From Acidimicrobiales bacterium (lineage in GTDB: Bacteria > Actinomycetota > Acidimicrobiia > Acidimicrobiales > SHLQ01): a stretch of 64,000 nucleotides of DNA. Positions 18,322 through 26,821 of the stretch are shown here, one piece after another. Under the pieces are notes generated by a model. The model worked only from the letters and a program-made list of their open reading frames with translations, was not told the DNA's origin and searched no databases. Position numbers and translations under genes: made by a program. The stretch is taken from NCBI GenBank assembly GCA_020629635.1, contig JAHDCX010000004.1, positions 62,001-126,000 on the forward strand, in the 5' to 3' direction. Each line of letters begins with the position of its first letter. Within the stretch, counting starts at the first letter, position 1.

Positions 18322-19524
18322 ATGTCCGAAGCAATGAAGGACGCCGCTCGAGCCGCGGTCACCGCAAACGACGACGCGCTTGTGGCGCTTTCCCACGAGG
18401 TGTGGGACCACCCCGAGCTGGCGTTCGAGGAGACGCATTCGTCGACGGTGTGTGCCGATGTCTTGTCCGGCGCCGGATTCGACGTGGAGATGGGTGTTGC
18501 CGACATCGATACGGCGTTCGTCGCCACTGTCGGCTCCGGCCCGCTGACGATTGGTGTCTGTGCCGAATACGACGCCCTGCCGGGGATCGGGCACGCCTGC
18601 GGTCACAACATGATCGCCGCTGCTGGCGTCGGGGCAGGGCTCGGCCTGCAGATGCTCGCCGATGACCTCGGCGCGACGATCAAGGTCTTCGGCACGCCCG
18701 CGGAGGAGGGCGGCGGCGGCAAGATCATGATGCTCGAGCGCGGCGTCTTCGACGGGGTGCACGCGTCGATGATGGTGCACCCTGCACCGGTCGAGATCGA
18801 CGCGCCCGCAATGCTCGCCGGTCACCGGTGCGACTACCACTTCAGTGGCAAGCCGGCCCATGCGTCCTTCGCTCCCCACGAGGGGGTCAACGCCGCCGAC
18901 GCGGTGACCATCGCGCAGGTCGCGATCGGTCTGTTGCGCCAGCAGCTTGCGCCGGGAGAACAGGTCCACGGATTCGTCACCAACGGTGGCTCCGCAACAA
19001 ACATCATCCCCGACGCCGCCAGCGCGCAGTATCAGGTGCGGGCCAACACGCTCGATGGGCTGCTGCCCTTGGCGGAGCGTGTCCGGCACTGCTTCGAAGC
19101 CGGTGCGCACGCGTCCGGCGCCGAGCTGACGATGCACTCGCACACGCTGCCGTACTCCGAGTTCGAACACGACGAGGAGATGGCCGCGCTCTACAAGGCG
19201 AATGCGGAGGCACTCGGCCGCGAGTTCATTCCTCGGCCGTCCGAAGGCGCGGCGAGCACGGACATGGCCAACGTCTCACTGCTCATGCCCACCATTCACC
19301 CGATGCTCGGTCTCAACTGCGGCAGCGCCGTCAACCATCAGCCCGAGTTCACCAACTTCTGTCGAACGTCTGAAGCCGACGAAACGATGCTGCAAGGCGC
19401 GATCGCGATGGCCATGACGACGATCGATCTGGCGACGACGCCCGAGCTCCGAGAGCGACTGCTCGCCGGCAACACCACGTATGGGCATCGGGCGAGCTAC
19501 CCGTGGAGTCTCACACCGTCCTGA
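18322..19524 (+). CDS. M20-family metal amidohydrolase (AbgB/aminoacylase type)
   Basis: A 400-residue M20D-like peptidase/amidohydrolase. Metal-site motifs are visible: GHACGHNMIAAAGVG with the Cys ligand typical of M20D, PAEEGGGGK with the general-base Glu pair, and MVHPAP. The dimerisation insert begins HYSGKPAHA-like (YHFSGKPAHASFAPHEGVNAADAV). C-terminal STDMANVSLLMP and a terminal His region complete the site. Such enzymes cleave N-acyl amino acids or p-aminobenzoyl-glutamate; the substrate cannot be read here. The close link to a hisC-like gene hints at amino-acid salvage. Confidence 0.88.
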   Translation: MSEAMKDAARAAVTANDDALVALSHEVWDHPELAFEETHSSTVCADVLSGAGFDVEMGVADIDTAFVATVGSGPLTIGVCAEYDALPGIGHACGHNMIAAAGVGAGLGLQMLADDLGATIKVFGTPAEEGGGGKIMMLERGVFDGVHASMMVHPAPVEIDAPAMLAGHRCDYHFSGKPAHASFAPHEGVNAADAVTIAQVAIGLLRQQLAPGEQVHGFVTNGGSATNIIPDAASAQYQVRANTLDGLLPLAERVRHCFEAGAHASGAELTMHSHTLPYSEFEHDEEMAALYKANAEALGREFIPRPSEGAASTDMANVSLLMPTIHPMLGLNCGSAVNHQPEFTNFCRTSEADETMLQGAIAMAMTTIDLATTPELRERLLAGNTTYGHRASYPWSLTPS

Positions 19525-19587
19525 CCCCGGCCGATGGTGGCAGCTGCAAGACTTGTTGCACCGTCCACGATCAGAGCGGGAGATGAC

Positions 19588-20310
19588 ATGGCGATTCGGG
19601 CAGACCTCGGTCAGTACGCAGAGAACGAGACGGGTGAGCAGTTCACCCGCCAGAACTCGAAGCTGTTGAAGATCGAACTTGCGGCAGGCGGGGTGCAGGC
19701 GCTGCGCGGGTCGATGGTGGCATACCAGGGTGACGTGAAGTTCGAGAACAAGGGCTCGGGGGGCTTGGGCAAGCTCGTCAAGAAGGCGGCCACGGGCGAA
19801 GGCGTCGAGATGATGCACGCCACCGGCACGGGTGAGCTCTTCGTCGCCGATCAGGCCAAAGACGTCCACATCATGTACCTCGAGAACGACCGCATCTCGG
19901 TGAATGGCAAGAACGTGCTGGCCTTCAACGAGTCGATCCAGTGGGACATTCAGCGCATCGGTGGCGGCATGGCAGGAGCGCTCGCGGGCGGCCTCTACAA
20001 CGTCACCCTGACCGGGACCGGTTTCGTCGCGATCACCACCGACGGCCCGCCGGTCATGCTCGATGTGGCCAGCGCCCCGACCTTCGGCGACGCGCAAGCG
20101 GTCGTCTGTTGGTCTGCAGGCGTCAGCATGAACATGAAGACCGACACCACCGGCGGCCTCAAGTCGATGGTTCGTGGCGGCAGCGGCGAGACGTTTCAGA
20201 TGGCGTTTGGTGGACAGGGTTTCGTCCTCGTCCAGCCGTCGGAGGGCTACGTGTTCGGCGGTGGCGGCGGCGAGTCCGGCGGTGGTCTGGGTCAGCTGCT
20301 CGGCGGCTGA
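19588..20310 (+). CDS. AIM24 (DUF124) family protein
   Basis: A 240-residue protein made of repeated beta strands, typical of the AIM24/TerB-like beta-roll family: LKIELAAGGVQALRGSMVAYQGDVKFENKGSGGLG at the start, ATGTGELFVADQAKDVHIMYLEND in the middle, a Gly-rich LVQPSEGYVFGGGGG tail. The function in bacteria is unknown. ATG 19588 is preceded by GGGAG at 5 bases; an upstream in-frame start at 19534 lacks similarity. The next gene starts 6 bases after its stop. Confidence 0.85.
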   Translation: MAIRADLGQYAENETGEQFTRQNSKLLKIELAAGGVQALRGSMVAYQGDVKFENKGSGGLGKLVKKAATGEGVEMMHATGTGELFVADQAKDVHIMYLENDRISVNGKNVLAFNESIQWDIQRIGGGMAGALAGGLYNVTLTGTGFVAITTDGPPVMLDVASAPTFGDAQAVVCWSAGVSMNMKTDTTGGLKSMVRGGSGETFQMAFGGQGFVLVQPSEGYVFGGGGGESGGGLGQLLGG

Positions 20311-20316
20311 GTTCTC

Positions 20317-20994
20317 ATGGGTGAGGCGTTCGCGGGGGACAAGAAAAAGGGACAGTCCTTCCTCGGCCCGGTGGAGCGGCGATTCATCGACTGGGCGATC
20401 CCAAAGGTCCCGAGCGGCATCCTCAGTCATCACCTGACTGCGCTGACCGCGGTGTGGTCGGCGCTGACGATTCTCTTCGGGTACCTGTCCCAGGACCAAC
20501 GGGCGTGGCTGCACGCCATGTCGGTGATGGTCTTTCTGCAATGGCTCACCGACTCGCTCGATGGCTCGCTCGGCAAGTACCGCAAGCAGGGTCTCGTCAA
20601 GTGGGGGTTCTACATGGACCACCTGCTCGACCTGCTGTTCGCCGGCTCGATCGTGATCGCTTACTCGTTCCTCGTCGAAGCCTGGTGGCTTGAGTTCCTC
20701 TTTCTGATTCTGCTGCTGGTCACCTGCGCGACCATGGCCGTGTCCTTCCTGTCGTTTGCGGCGACCAACCAGTTCCAGATCGCGTACTACGGGATCGGGC
20801 CGACCGAGATCCGCATCGGCTACATCGCGCTCAACACGTTCGTGTACTTCGTCGGAACCGCGATCTTCAGCTGGGGCGTGCCGCTCGTCGTCGGCCTGAA
20901 TGTGCTGGCCTTCGTCACGCTCGCTGCCCAGACCAGCCGCAACCTGTGGCAGATCGACTACGAGGCCAACGTCGACGGCGCACCTCGACCGTGA
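20317..20994 (+). CDS. CDP-alcohol phosphatidyltransferase-family membrane protein, variant motif
   Basis: A 225-residue membrane protein with about six hydrophobic segments. The family signature D-x2-D-G-x2-A-R-x8-G-x3-D-x3-D appears as DSLDGSLGKYRKQ...GFYMDHLLD near residues 74-99: all four Asp are present but the usual Ala-Arg is Gly-Lys. Members join a CDP-linked donor to an alcohol in phospholipid synthesis. The altered position may change the acceptor. It follows AIM24 closely and probably shares its transcript. Confidence 0.8.
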   Translation: MGEAFAGDKKKGQSFLGPVERRFIDWAIPKVPSGILSHHLTALTAVWSALTILFGYLSQDQRAWLHAMSVMVFLQWLTDSLDGSLGKYRKQGLVKWGFYMDHLLDLLFAGSIVIAYSFLVEAWWLEFLFLILLLVTCATMAVSFLSFAATNQFQIAYYGIGPTEIRIGYIALNTFVYFVGTAIFSWGVPLVVGLNVLAFVTLAAQTSRNLWQIDYEANVDGAPRP

Positions 20995-21006
20995 TCCACT
21001 AGTGCG

Positions 21007-21687
21007 GTGAGCGCATCCGCCGCACCGACACGACTGTCGACCATCGACTTCGCCACGATGGCGCTCACGTTCTTCTCGCTCGGGGTCACGCTGCAGGTCG
21101 CGCTCATCGACGCCGGAACCTCGGCCGGACGGGCCCTCGTGGCCTCGTCGGTGATCTTCTCCGCGACGTCGCAGTTCGCGTGGCTCGCCGTGCGCGAAGG
21201 GGGCGGATCCGAGTGGGCGGCCGTCCTCGCCGGCTGGGTGGTCGCGAGCCGCTACGGAATCCTCGCCACCAGCCTGGTTCCGCGCCTTCCCGCTGGGGTG
21301 GCCCGCCGGGCAGCTGCGGCGCTCAATGCGTTCGACCCCAACGTGGCGATCGCCGTCCAGCAACCGGAGCCACAGCTGGTCGAGCGCGAGTTCTGGCGAA
21401 CGACGTCGGCAATGATGCTGGGCTGGTTCAGCGGCATCGCCGTCGGGACGTTCCTCGGCAACGTCGTCGGCGATACCGCACGGCTCGGGCTCGATGCGGT
21501 GTTTCCCGCCGCGCTCCTGGCAATCATCGGGAATCTGCTGCGGACCCGCGACGGCTTCGTGGCGGGTATCGCCGGGGGATTGATCTGCCTCGTGCTCCTG
21601 CCATTTGTGCCCGCGGGTCTGCCGATCATCCTCAGTGTCTTCGGTGCCGCGCTCGCTGCGTCGCCTCGACGGGTGGCAGCTCGATGA
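21007..21687 (+). CDS. azlC: AzlC-family branched-chain amino acid exporter, large subunit
   Basis: A 226-residue membrane protein of the AzlC/YgaZ family with SVIFSATSQFAWLAVRE (typical SGSSQF-like motif), ASRYGILATSLVPRL and Gly-rich membrane segments. AzlC pairs with AzlD to export branched-chain amino acids or related compounds. The start is GTG 21007. Its TGA overlaps the azlD ATG. Confidence 0.85.
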   Translation: MSASAAPTRLSTIDFATMALTFFSLGVTLQVALIDAGTSAGRALVASSVIFSATSQFAWLAVREGGGSEWAAVLAGWVVASRYGILATSLVPRLPAGVARRAAAALNAFDPNVAIAVQQPEPQLVEREFWRTTSAMMLGWFSGIAVGTFLGNVVGDTARLGLDAVFPAALLAIIGNLLRTRDGFVAGIAGGLICLVLLPFVPAGLPIILSVFGAALAASPRRVAAR

Positions 21688-21992
21688 TGAGCGTCGCGAC
21701 GATCGTCGCGCTCGTGATCGGGGTGTGGGGTCAGCGTCTGATCGGTGCCTTTGCCCTCGGTCCGTGGCTCGATCGCCAGCCTCGGCTCACCCGGATGGCA
21801 GGACTCATCCCCGCAGCCGTCGTCATGGCGGTCATCGTGCAACTCACGGTCGCACGCGGTCGGACGCTCGAGTTCGACGCACGGCTCGTCGGCGTTGCCG
21901 TGGCGGGTGTCCTGGTGTGGCGACGAGCGCCGTTCATCGTCGTCGTCCTCGCCGCTGCAGCGGTCACCGCGGCGCTCCGCGCCGTCACCTGA
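21684..21992 (+). CDS. azlD: AzlD-family small exporter subunit
   Basis: A 102-residue, four-segment membrane protein (MMSVATIVALVIGVWGQRLIGAF, MAGLIPAAVVMAVIVQLTV, RLVGVAVAGVLVWRRAPFIVVVLAAAAV). It overlaps the azlC stop as ATGATGA, so the two subunits are translationally coupled. The 3' end overlaps the convergent esterase gene by 8 bases. Confidence 0.83.
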   Translation: MMSVATIVALVIGVWGQRLIGAFALGPWLDRQPRLTRMAGLIPAAVVMAVIVQLTVARGRTLEFDARLVGVAVAGVLVWRRAPFIVVVLAAAAVTAALRAVT

Positions 21993-23646
21993 TCAGTGCA
22001 GCCATTTCTGCAACGAGCCGACCGGTCCGAGCGTTGAGGATTTCGTACCGGTCCAGCCGGTCGACCGGCCGTGCCGCGATCGTGTGGTTCAGGTCGAGCC
22101 ACATCGGATCGACCGCGTCGAAGGGAGGCCAGCCGGTCGCATCGCGGACGTTGGGGTCGCCGCTCTTCGCAAAGGTCGTCCAGTACCGCTGCATCGTGGC
22201 CGAGAGCGGTTTGTCGTCTGCCGTGAGCGGTAGCACGGGAATGTTCACGCCATGAACGAACGGGAGCTCGGCACCGTGGTACGCACCTGCCGTCTGGGTT
22301 GGACTCGGTGGAACCCTGCTGAACAGGTACAGCCACGTGGCGTGCCCGGCGGCCGCGTGATGGCGTGCGTACCAGTAGGCGCGAGCCCCGAAGAAGTGGT
22401 CGCCCATGAAGTCGACGCCGGCCCGCTCATCACCCGTGTCGAGTCCCGGGTAGAGCTCGGTGAGGCGGGCGGTGTCGTCGCCGAAGGCGTTTCGGACTTC
22501 GGGCTGGAGTTCGCCATCAGGACACGGCAGATGGCGGTACTCGACCATCGGCGAAGCTCCGCCGAGCGAGGGTTTGATCAGCGTGCCTTCGTCGGCATTC
22601 GAGCCGATGAGCAGTGGCACCGGGGCCTGGCGTCCCGCAGCGAACGCGGCCAGTGGTGATTCGGGCAGGACGGTGCCGTCGATCACCGGGTAGTGGTCGC
22701 CGAGGCGTGGCGCCGCACGAACCAGCGCATACAGCTCCTCGGGCGTGCGTTCGCGCAGTCGCGTCAGCTGCTCTCGACCCGTGATCCCCAAGGCAGAAGC
22801 GAACGCCACGCCGCGATCTTCGGCGGCGTCGTAGTTGAGGAACGGATGGCGCAGATGCATCATCTGTCCGGCGTTTGCCGGACTCTGTGGGATGGCCCGA
22901 TGGAACAGGCCGCGCGCCAGAGGCGACGTCATCAGGTGCATCACCGACTCGCCGCCTGCGGACTCGCCGAAGATCGTGACGTTCTCGGGATCGCCGCCGA
23001 AGGCCTCGATGTTGTCCCGAACCCATCGCAGTGCGGCGATCTGGTCGAGGGTCCCGTAGTTGCCCGAGACCCCGTCGTCGGATTCAGCGGACAGCTCCGG
23101 GTGCGCCAAGTACCCCAACAGTCCGAGGCGGTAGTTGATGTTCACGGTGACGATCCCGTGCTTCGCCAGCGACGTCGACGCGTAGAAGGGGTCTGACCCC
23201 GAACCGTCCGAATGGTCGCCGCCGTGGATCCAGACCATCACCGGCAGCCGGGATTCCGCGCCGAGATCGGGGGTGCGAACCGTCAGTGTGAGGCAGTCTT
23301 CGCTTTCGGCCGGTCGAGGCGCCTTGTCGAAGAGTGCCTTCGTGGCGGTCGCCCGCGTGCGGTTCCATCCTTGGCCGTGTGCGAGGGCCGTCATGAACGC
23401 GTCCATCGCCGAGGCCCGCTGGTAGGCGGTGGGCGACTCCTTGGTGGCGGAACGAACGCCGCTCCACGAGGCGGCTGGCTGAGGGGGCGCCCAGCGCAGC
23501 GGACCCACCGGTGCCGCCGCATAGGGGATACCTCGAAACACGGCGATCCTGCCCTTGTCCTTCCACAGTCCGCGAAGGCGGCCTGCGGTGGTGGACACCT
23601 CCGGGGCCGGCTTCCGGTTGGGTCGTCGCAGTCGTCGCTCGGTCAT
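21985..23646 (-). CDS. Type-B carboxylesterase
   Basis: A 553-residue alpha/beta hydrolase of the carboxylesterase/cholinesterase family. It opens with RGIPYAAAPVGPLRWAPPQP, has LPVMVWIHGGDHSDGS (oxyanion hole), the nucleophile elbow IFGESAGGESV (Ser near residue 227) and a catalytic-His region AYHGAELPFV. No signal peptide is seen, so it probably acts on cytoplasmic esters; the substrate is unknown. ATG 23646 has AAGGAG 8 bases upstream and overlaps the stop of the preceding gene (ATGA). A perfect GGGGTCTGACCCC lies inside it at 23188-23200. Confidence 0.9.
   Translation of the reverse strand: MTERRLRRPNRKPAPEVSTTAGRLRGLWKDKGRIAVFRGIPYAAAPVGPLRWAPPQPAASWSGVRSATKESPTAYQRASAMDAFMTALAHGQGWNRTRATATKALFDKAPRPAESEDCLTLTVRTPDLGAESRLPVMVWIHGGDHSDGSGSDPFYASTSLAKHGIVTVNINYRLGLLGYLAHPELSAESDDGVSGNYGTLDQIAALRWVRDNIEAFGGDPENVTIFGESAGGESVMHLMTSPLARGLFHRAIPQSPANAGQMMHLRHPFLNYDAAEDRGVAFASALGITGREQLTRLRERTPEELYALVRAAPRLGDHYPVIDGTVLPESPLAAFAAGRQAPVPLLIGSNADEGTLIKPSLGGASPMVEYRHLPCPDGELQPEVRNAFGDDTARLTELYPGLDTGDERAGVDFMGDHFFGARAYWYARHHAAAGHATWLYLFSRVPPSPTQTAGAYHGAELPFVHGVNIPVLPLTADDKPLSATMQRYWTTFAKSGDPNVRDATGWPPFDAVDPMWLDLNHTIAARPVDRLDRYEILNARTGRLVAEMAALIR
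23188..23200. repeat. Dispersed 13-bp palindrome, T-type copy
   Basis: GGGGTCTGACCCC, perfect copy inside the esterase gene, read on the coding (minus) strand as GSDP. Confidence 0.8.
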
Positions 23647-24770
23647 CCCACTCGCTCCTTCAGGTCGTCGAGGGTTGTGCATCCGGTCTGGTGCATCACG
23701 TTGATCAGGCCGTCGGAAAGGATTCGATGGGCATGTGCAGCGCCCTCGGCTCCGAGCGCGCCAAGGCCGAACATGTAGGCGCGGCCGCAGAAGACGAAAT
23801 CGGCTCCCAAGGCGAGCGCTCGTGCCACATCGGCTCCCGAACGGACACCAGAATCGAACAGCACGGCTGTTTCCGCCCCGACGGCCTCAACGATCGGAGG
23901 CAGGCATTCGATCGCCGACGGGGCAGCCTCCAGCTGGCGTCCGCCGTGGTTCGACACCTGAACGCCGTCGGCGCCGGCGTCGACCGCACGACGGGCATCG
24001 TCGGGGTCGAGCAAGCCCTTGACCACGATCGGGCCCGTCCAGAGCTCGCGCAGTTCTCGTACGTACTCCCACGACAGTGAGCCTCCGAGGTTGGCCCCCA
24101 CGAAGCCCGCCATCTGTTGCATCGAGTTGGCGTCGACGTACTTCTCGAGCGTACGAAACCGCGGCATCCCGTGCTGGCGGATCGCCATCGTCCAGGCCGG
24201 GTGTGTCGCCGCCTGCCAGACGACCGGAGGACCGATCACCGGAGGGACCCGCACATGGGCTTTGCGTTGACGCTCCCGTCGACTGGCGAACGGCACGTCG
24301 GCCGTCACCACCAGCGTGGTGAAACCAGCTTTGGACGCCCGCTCGATGAGGTCCGCCCGAATGTCGGGGTCACGGGGCGGATACAGCTGAAACCATCCCA
24401 TGCCGTCGGCGGCCGGCCCTGCCTCTTCGATCAGGCCGGTGGCGACCGTGCTCAGCGTGTAGGGGATGCGATGTTGAGCTGCGGTCCTCGCAAGCGCCTC
24501 GTCGGCGCCCGGCCAGATCAGGCTGGTGAGGCCGACCGGAGCGATGCCGATCGGCGCGGAGTACTCGACCCCGAACAACCTGGTGGAGGTGACCGGCTCG
24601 AGAATCCCTTTGCACATCTCCGGTCTGAGGACGACCTCGGCCAACGCCGTCCGGTTCCGACGCATCGACGACTCGTCGCCGGTGCCGCTCGCCAAGTACT
24701 CCCACGAGAACTTCGGGAGGCGTCGCCTGGCGCGGGCCTCGAGGTCCTCGATCAGCGGAAAGCGATCCAT
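23643..24770 (-). CDS. FMN-dependent alpha-hydroxy-acid dehydrogenase (LldD/lactate monooxygenase family)
   Basis: A 375-residue TIM-barrel flavoenzyme that oxidises an L-2-hydroxy acid to the oxo acid. Family features: FSWEYLASGTGDESSMRRNR, IGIAPVGLTSLIWPGADEALARTA, FQLYPPRDPDI, the barrel lysine in IVVKGLL, the catalytic His in QVSNHGGRQLEA (near residue 273) and FDSGVRSGADVARALALGADFVFCGRAYM. Start ATG 24770 (MDRFPLIEDLEARARRRLP) matches the family; GTG 24782 and ATG 24824 are in-frame alternatives. It is divergent from the acyl-CoA dehydrogenase and coupled by ATGA to the esterase, which could supply a hydroxy acid (inference). Confidence 0.9.
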   Translation of the reverse strand: MDRFPLIEDLEARARRRLPKFSWEYLASGTGDESSMRRNRTALAEVVLRPEMCKGILEPVTSTRLFGVEYSAPIGIAPVGLTSLIWPGADEALARTAAQHRIPYTLSTVATGLIEEAGPAADGMGWFQLYPPRDPDIRADLIERASKAGFTTLVVTADVPFASRRERQRKAHVRVPPVIGPPVVWQAATHPAWTMAIRQHGMPRFRTLEKYVDANSMQQMAGFVGANLGGSLSWEYVRELRELWTGPIVVKGLLDPDDARRAVDAGADGVQVSNHGGRQLEAAPSAIECLPPIVEAVGAETAVLFDSGVRSGADVARALALGADFVFCGRAYMFGLGALGAEGAAHAHRILSDGLINVMHQTGCTTLDDLKERVG

Positions 24771-24843
24771 CAGGTCGGCCACGGCACAGAGCCTGCCACG
24801 GAGGCGCGGTAGCGTTCGAACCATCACGTTCGAAGGGGAGCCA

Positions 24844-26106
24844 ATGCCACGTCCAGGTCTGCACGTCGAGGATCCGAGCAATGAGGCGCTGAATCTCGCC
24901 ATGTCGGCGAAGGCCCAACCGCTGTACGACGCCGTCGTGACCTTCATGGCCGAAGAGATCGACCCGATCACCGAGGAGTTCTATCGACTCGGCGAAGGCC
25001 GTGAAGATCGGTGGGCGTGGATGCCCGGCCAGCTCGAACTGCTCGAGGGCGTCAAGGCCAAGGCGCGAGAGCAGGGTCTGTGGAACTTCTTCCTGCCCGA
25101 CGCCGAGACGGGGGAGGGGCTCTCCAATCTCGACTACGCGTACATCGCCGGCGAGCTCGGCAAGAACCGACTGGCTTCGGAGTGCCTCAACTGCTCTGCA
25201 CCCGATACCGGCAACATGGAAGTGCTCGCCCACGTCGGCACCGACGAACAAAAGAAGCAGTGGCTCGAGCCGCTGCTTGCGGGTGAGATCCGCTCGGCGT
25301 ATGCGATGACCGAGCCGAATGTCGCCTCGTCGGACGCCAAGAACATCTCGACGGTCGCCGAGCTCGACGGCGAGGAGTGGCTGATCAACGGCCAGAAGTT
25401 CTTCATTTCCGGCGCCGGCGATCCCCGCTGCAAGATCATGATCGTGATGGTGAAGTCCGACCCGGACGCTCCGCCGCACAAACAGCAATCACAGATCCTG
25501 GTTCCGATCGACACGCCCGGCGTCGAGATCGTCGGCCCGATGATGGTGTTTGGCCACGACGACGCTCCGCACGGCCACATGCACATCAAGTTCAACGACG
25601 TGCGCGTCCCCAAGGACAACGTGCTTCTCGGCCCCGGCCGCGGATTCGAGATCAGCCAGCTGCGGCTCGGCCCGGGCCGGATTCATCACTGCATGCGCTC
25701 GATCGGCACAGCCGAACGGGCGCTCGAGATGATGGTCGAGCGCGGCAAGAGCCGCGAAGCCTTCGGCCGGCCGCTCGCCACGCTCGGCGGAAACATCGAG
25801 ATGATCTCCCGGGCGCGCATCGAGATCGAGGCCATGCGTCTGATGGTGCTGCGCGCCGCCAAGGCCATGGACACGATGGGCAACGCCGAAGCCCGGGTCT
25901 GGGTCTCGGCCGTCAAAGCAATGGTGCCCGAGCGGGCCGCGAAGATCGTCGACGACGCCATGCAGATTCACGGCGCTGCCGGGTTCTCCCAATGGTTCCC
26001 GCTCGCGGAGATGTACATGGGCCAACGCTGGCTCCGTATGGCCGACGGCCCCGACGAAGTCCACCACCTCGTCGTCGGCCGCCACGAAGTGTCGCGCTAC
26101 GACTGA
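24844..26106 (+). CDS. Acyl-CoA dehydrogenase (ACAD10/11-like)
   Basis: A 420-residue FAD acyl-CoA dehydrogenase. The N-terminal helical domain ends near YAYIAGELGKN, the middle beta domain has SAYAMTEPNVASSDAKNI and WLINGQKFFISGAGDPRCKI, and the C-terminal helical domain has RSREAFGRPLATLGG-like KSREAFGRPLATLGG, AMQIHGAAGFSQW and RMADGPDEVHH. The ADGPDEVH ending is typical of the ACAD10/11 group, some of which act on hydroxylated acyl-CoAs. ATG 24844 has AAGGGGAG about 5 bases upstream; a longer frame to 24526 runs antisense through the hydroxy-acid dehydrogenase and is rejected. Confidence 0.92.
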   Translation: MPRPGLHVEDPSNEALNLAMSAKAQPLYDAVVTFMAEEIDPITEEFYRLGEGREDRWAWMPGQLELLEGVKAKAREQGLWNFFLPDAETGEGLSNLDYAYIAGELGKNRLASECLNCSAPDTGNMEVLAHVGTDEQKKQWLEPLLAGEIRSAYAMTEPNVASSDAKNISTVAELDGEEWLINGQKFFISGAGDPRCKIMIVMVKSDPDAPPHKQQSQILVPIDTPGVEIVGPMMVFGHDDAPHGHMHIKFNDVRVPKDNVLLGPGRGFEISQLRLGPGRIHHCMRSIGTAERALEMMVERGKSREAFGRPLATLGGNIEMISRARIEIEAMRLMVLRAAKAMDTMGNAEARVWVSAVKAMVPERAAKIVDDAMQIHGAAGFSQWFPLAEMYMGQRWLRMADGPDEVHHLVVGRHEVSRYD

Positions 26107-26108
26107 CT

Positions 26109-26325
26109 TTCGCCGCAGGCTCGCAACAGGCTCGCGCTGCGGATTGCCGGAGGCCCTTGTCCGCATCGACCGGCGGAGCCGGATCGTTGCTGGTCTTCGC
26201 CGCAGGCTCGCAACAGGCTCGCGCTGCGGATTGCCGGAGGCCCTTGTCCGCATCGACCGGCGGAGCCGGATCGTTGCTGGTCTTCGCCGCAGGCTCGCAA
26301 CAGGCTCGCGCTGCGGATTGCCGGA
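26109..26325. repeat. 87-bp tandem repeat, 2.5 copies, between convergent genes
   Basis: Two identical 87-base units (26109-26195 and 26196-26282) are followed by a 43-base partial third (26283-26325). Each unit starts TTCGCCGCAGGCTCGC and can form two hairpins: CCGCAG...CTGCGG (26113-26118 with 26137-26142) and CCGGC-GGA-GCCGG (26170-26182). Because 87 is a multiple of 3, all frames repeat too. It fills almost the whole gap between the acyl-CoA dehydrogenase and FMN-reductase stops, where a transcription end would be expected. Confidence 0.93.
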
Positions 26326-26335
26326 CCCTGGGCCG

Positions 26336-26821
26336 CTACGTCAGGCTTGCGATCCAGCGGGTGGACCAGGCTTCGACCGTTGCGTCGAGCTGGTCGAGCT
26401 CGCTGTCGAGGACGAACAACCCTTGGGTCGGGACCGTTGCGCCCAGCTCGACGAGCAGTGGGCGCAGATGGACCTCAGGGGCGAGCGCGTGCTGCGGCGC
26501 GGCACCAACCATCACCGGCACCGCAGCACACCCAGCCAAACCGTCGTTGCCGTACTGGTCCAAGAAGGCCTTGAGCAATCCGGTGTAGGTCGCCTTGTAC
26601 GTCGGGCAGGCAAAGACGATCACGTCCGCGGACGCCACCGACGTCGTCAACGCCTTCACGTCCTCGTTTCCCCACTCGAAGAGATGCGAGGCGACGGTTG
26701 CGAGTTCGAGCGTGGTCATGTCCTCGGATCGGGCCGACGCGATGGCGGAGCCGACGGCCTCACCGATCGTCGTGGTTCGCCCGCCCGGGTTCGGATTGCC
26801 GATGACGACGCAGACACTCAC
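26336..26821 (-). CDS. NADPH-dependent FMN reductase (SsuE-like)
   Basis: A 161-residue flavodoxin-fold reductase: IGNPNPGGRTTTIGEAV phosphate loop near residues 8-24, FACPTYKATYTGLLKAFLDQYG flavin site, and PVMVGAAPQHALAPEVHLRPLL. It would supply reduced FMN to a two-component monooxygenase. Start GTG 26821 overlaps the rutA-like stop (GTGA), so it is coupled to that gene and most likely takes the role RutF plays in the classical Rut pathway, although it is a different fold. Confidence 0.88.
   Translation of the reverse strand: MSVCVVIGNPNPGGRTTTIGEAVGSAIASARSEDMTTLELATVASHLFEWGNEDVKALTTSVASADVIVFACPTYKATYTGLLKAFLDQYGNDGLAGCAAVPVMVGAAPQHALAPEVHLRPLLVELGATVPTQGLFVLDSELDQLDATVEAWSTRWIASLT

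Noticed and set aside
19276-21363. 695-residue minus-strand frame
   Set aside because: Antisense to four clear genes (M20, AIM24, CDP-alcohol transferase, azlC); no family motif.
26109-26325. CRISPR array
   Set aside because: Units are identical over the full 87 bases with no variable spacers.
26107-26588. Plus-strand frame running through the 87-bp repeats
   Set aside because: It continues from a shadow frame of the acyl-CoA dehydrogenase; the repeated peptide results from the DNA repeat and no start signal exists.
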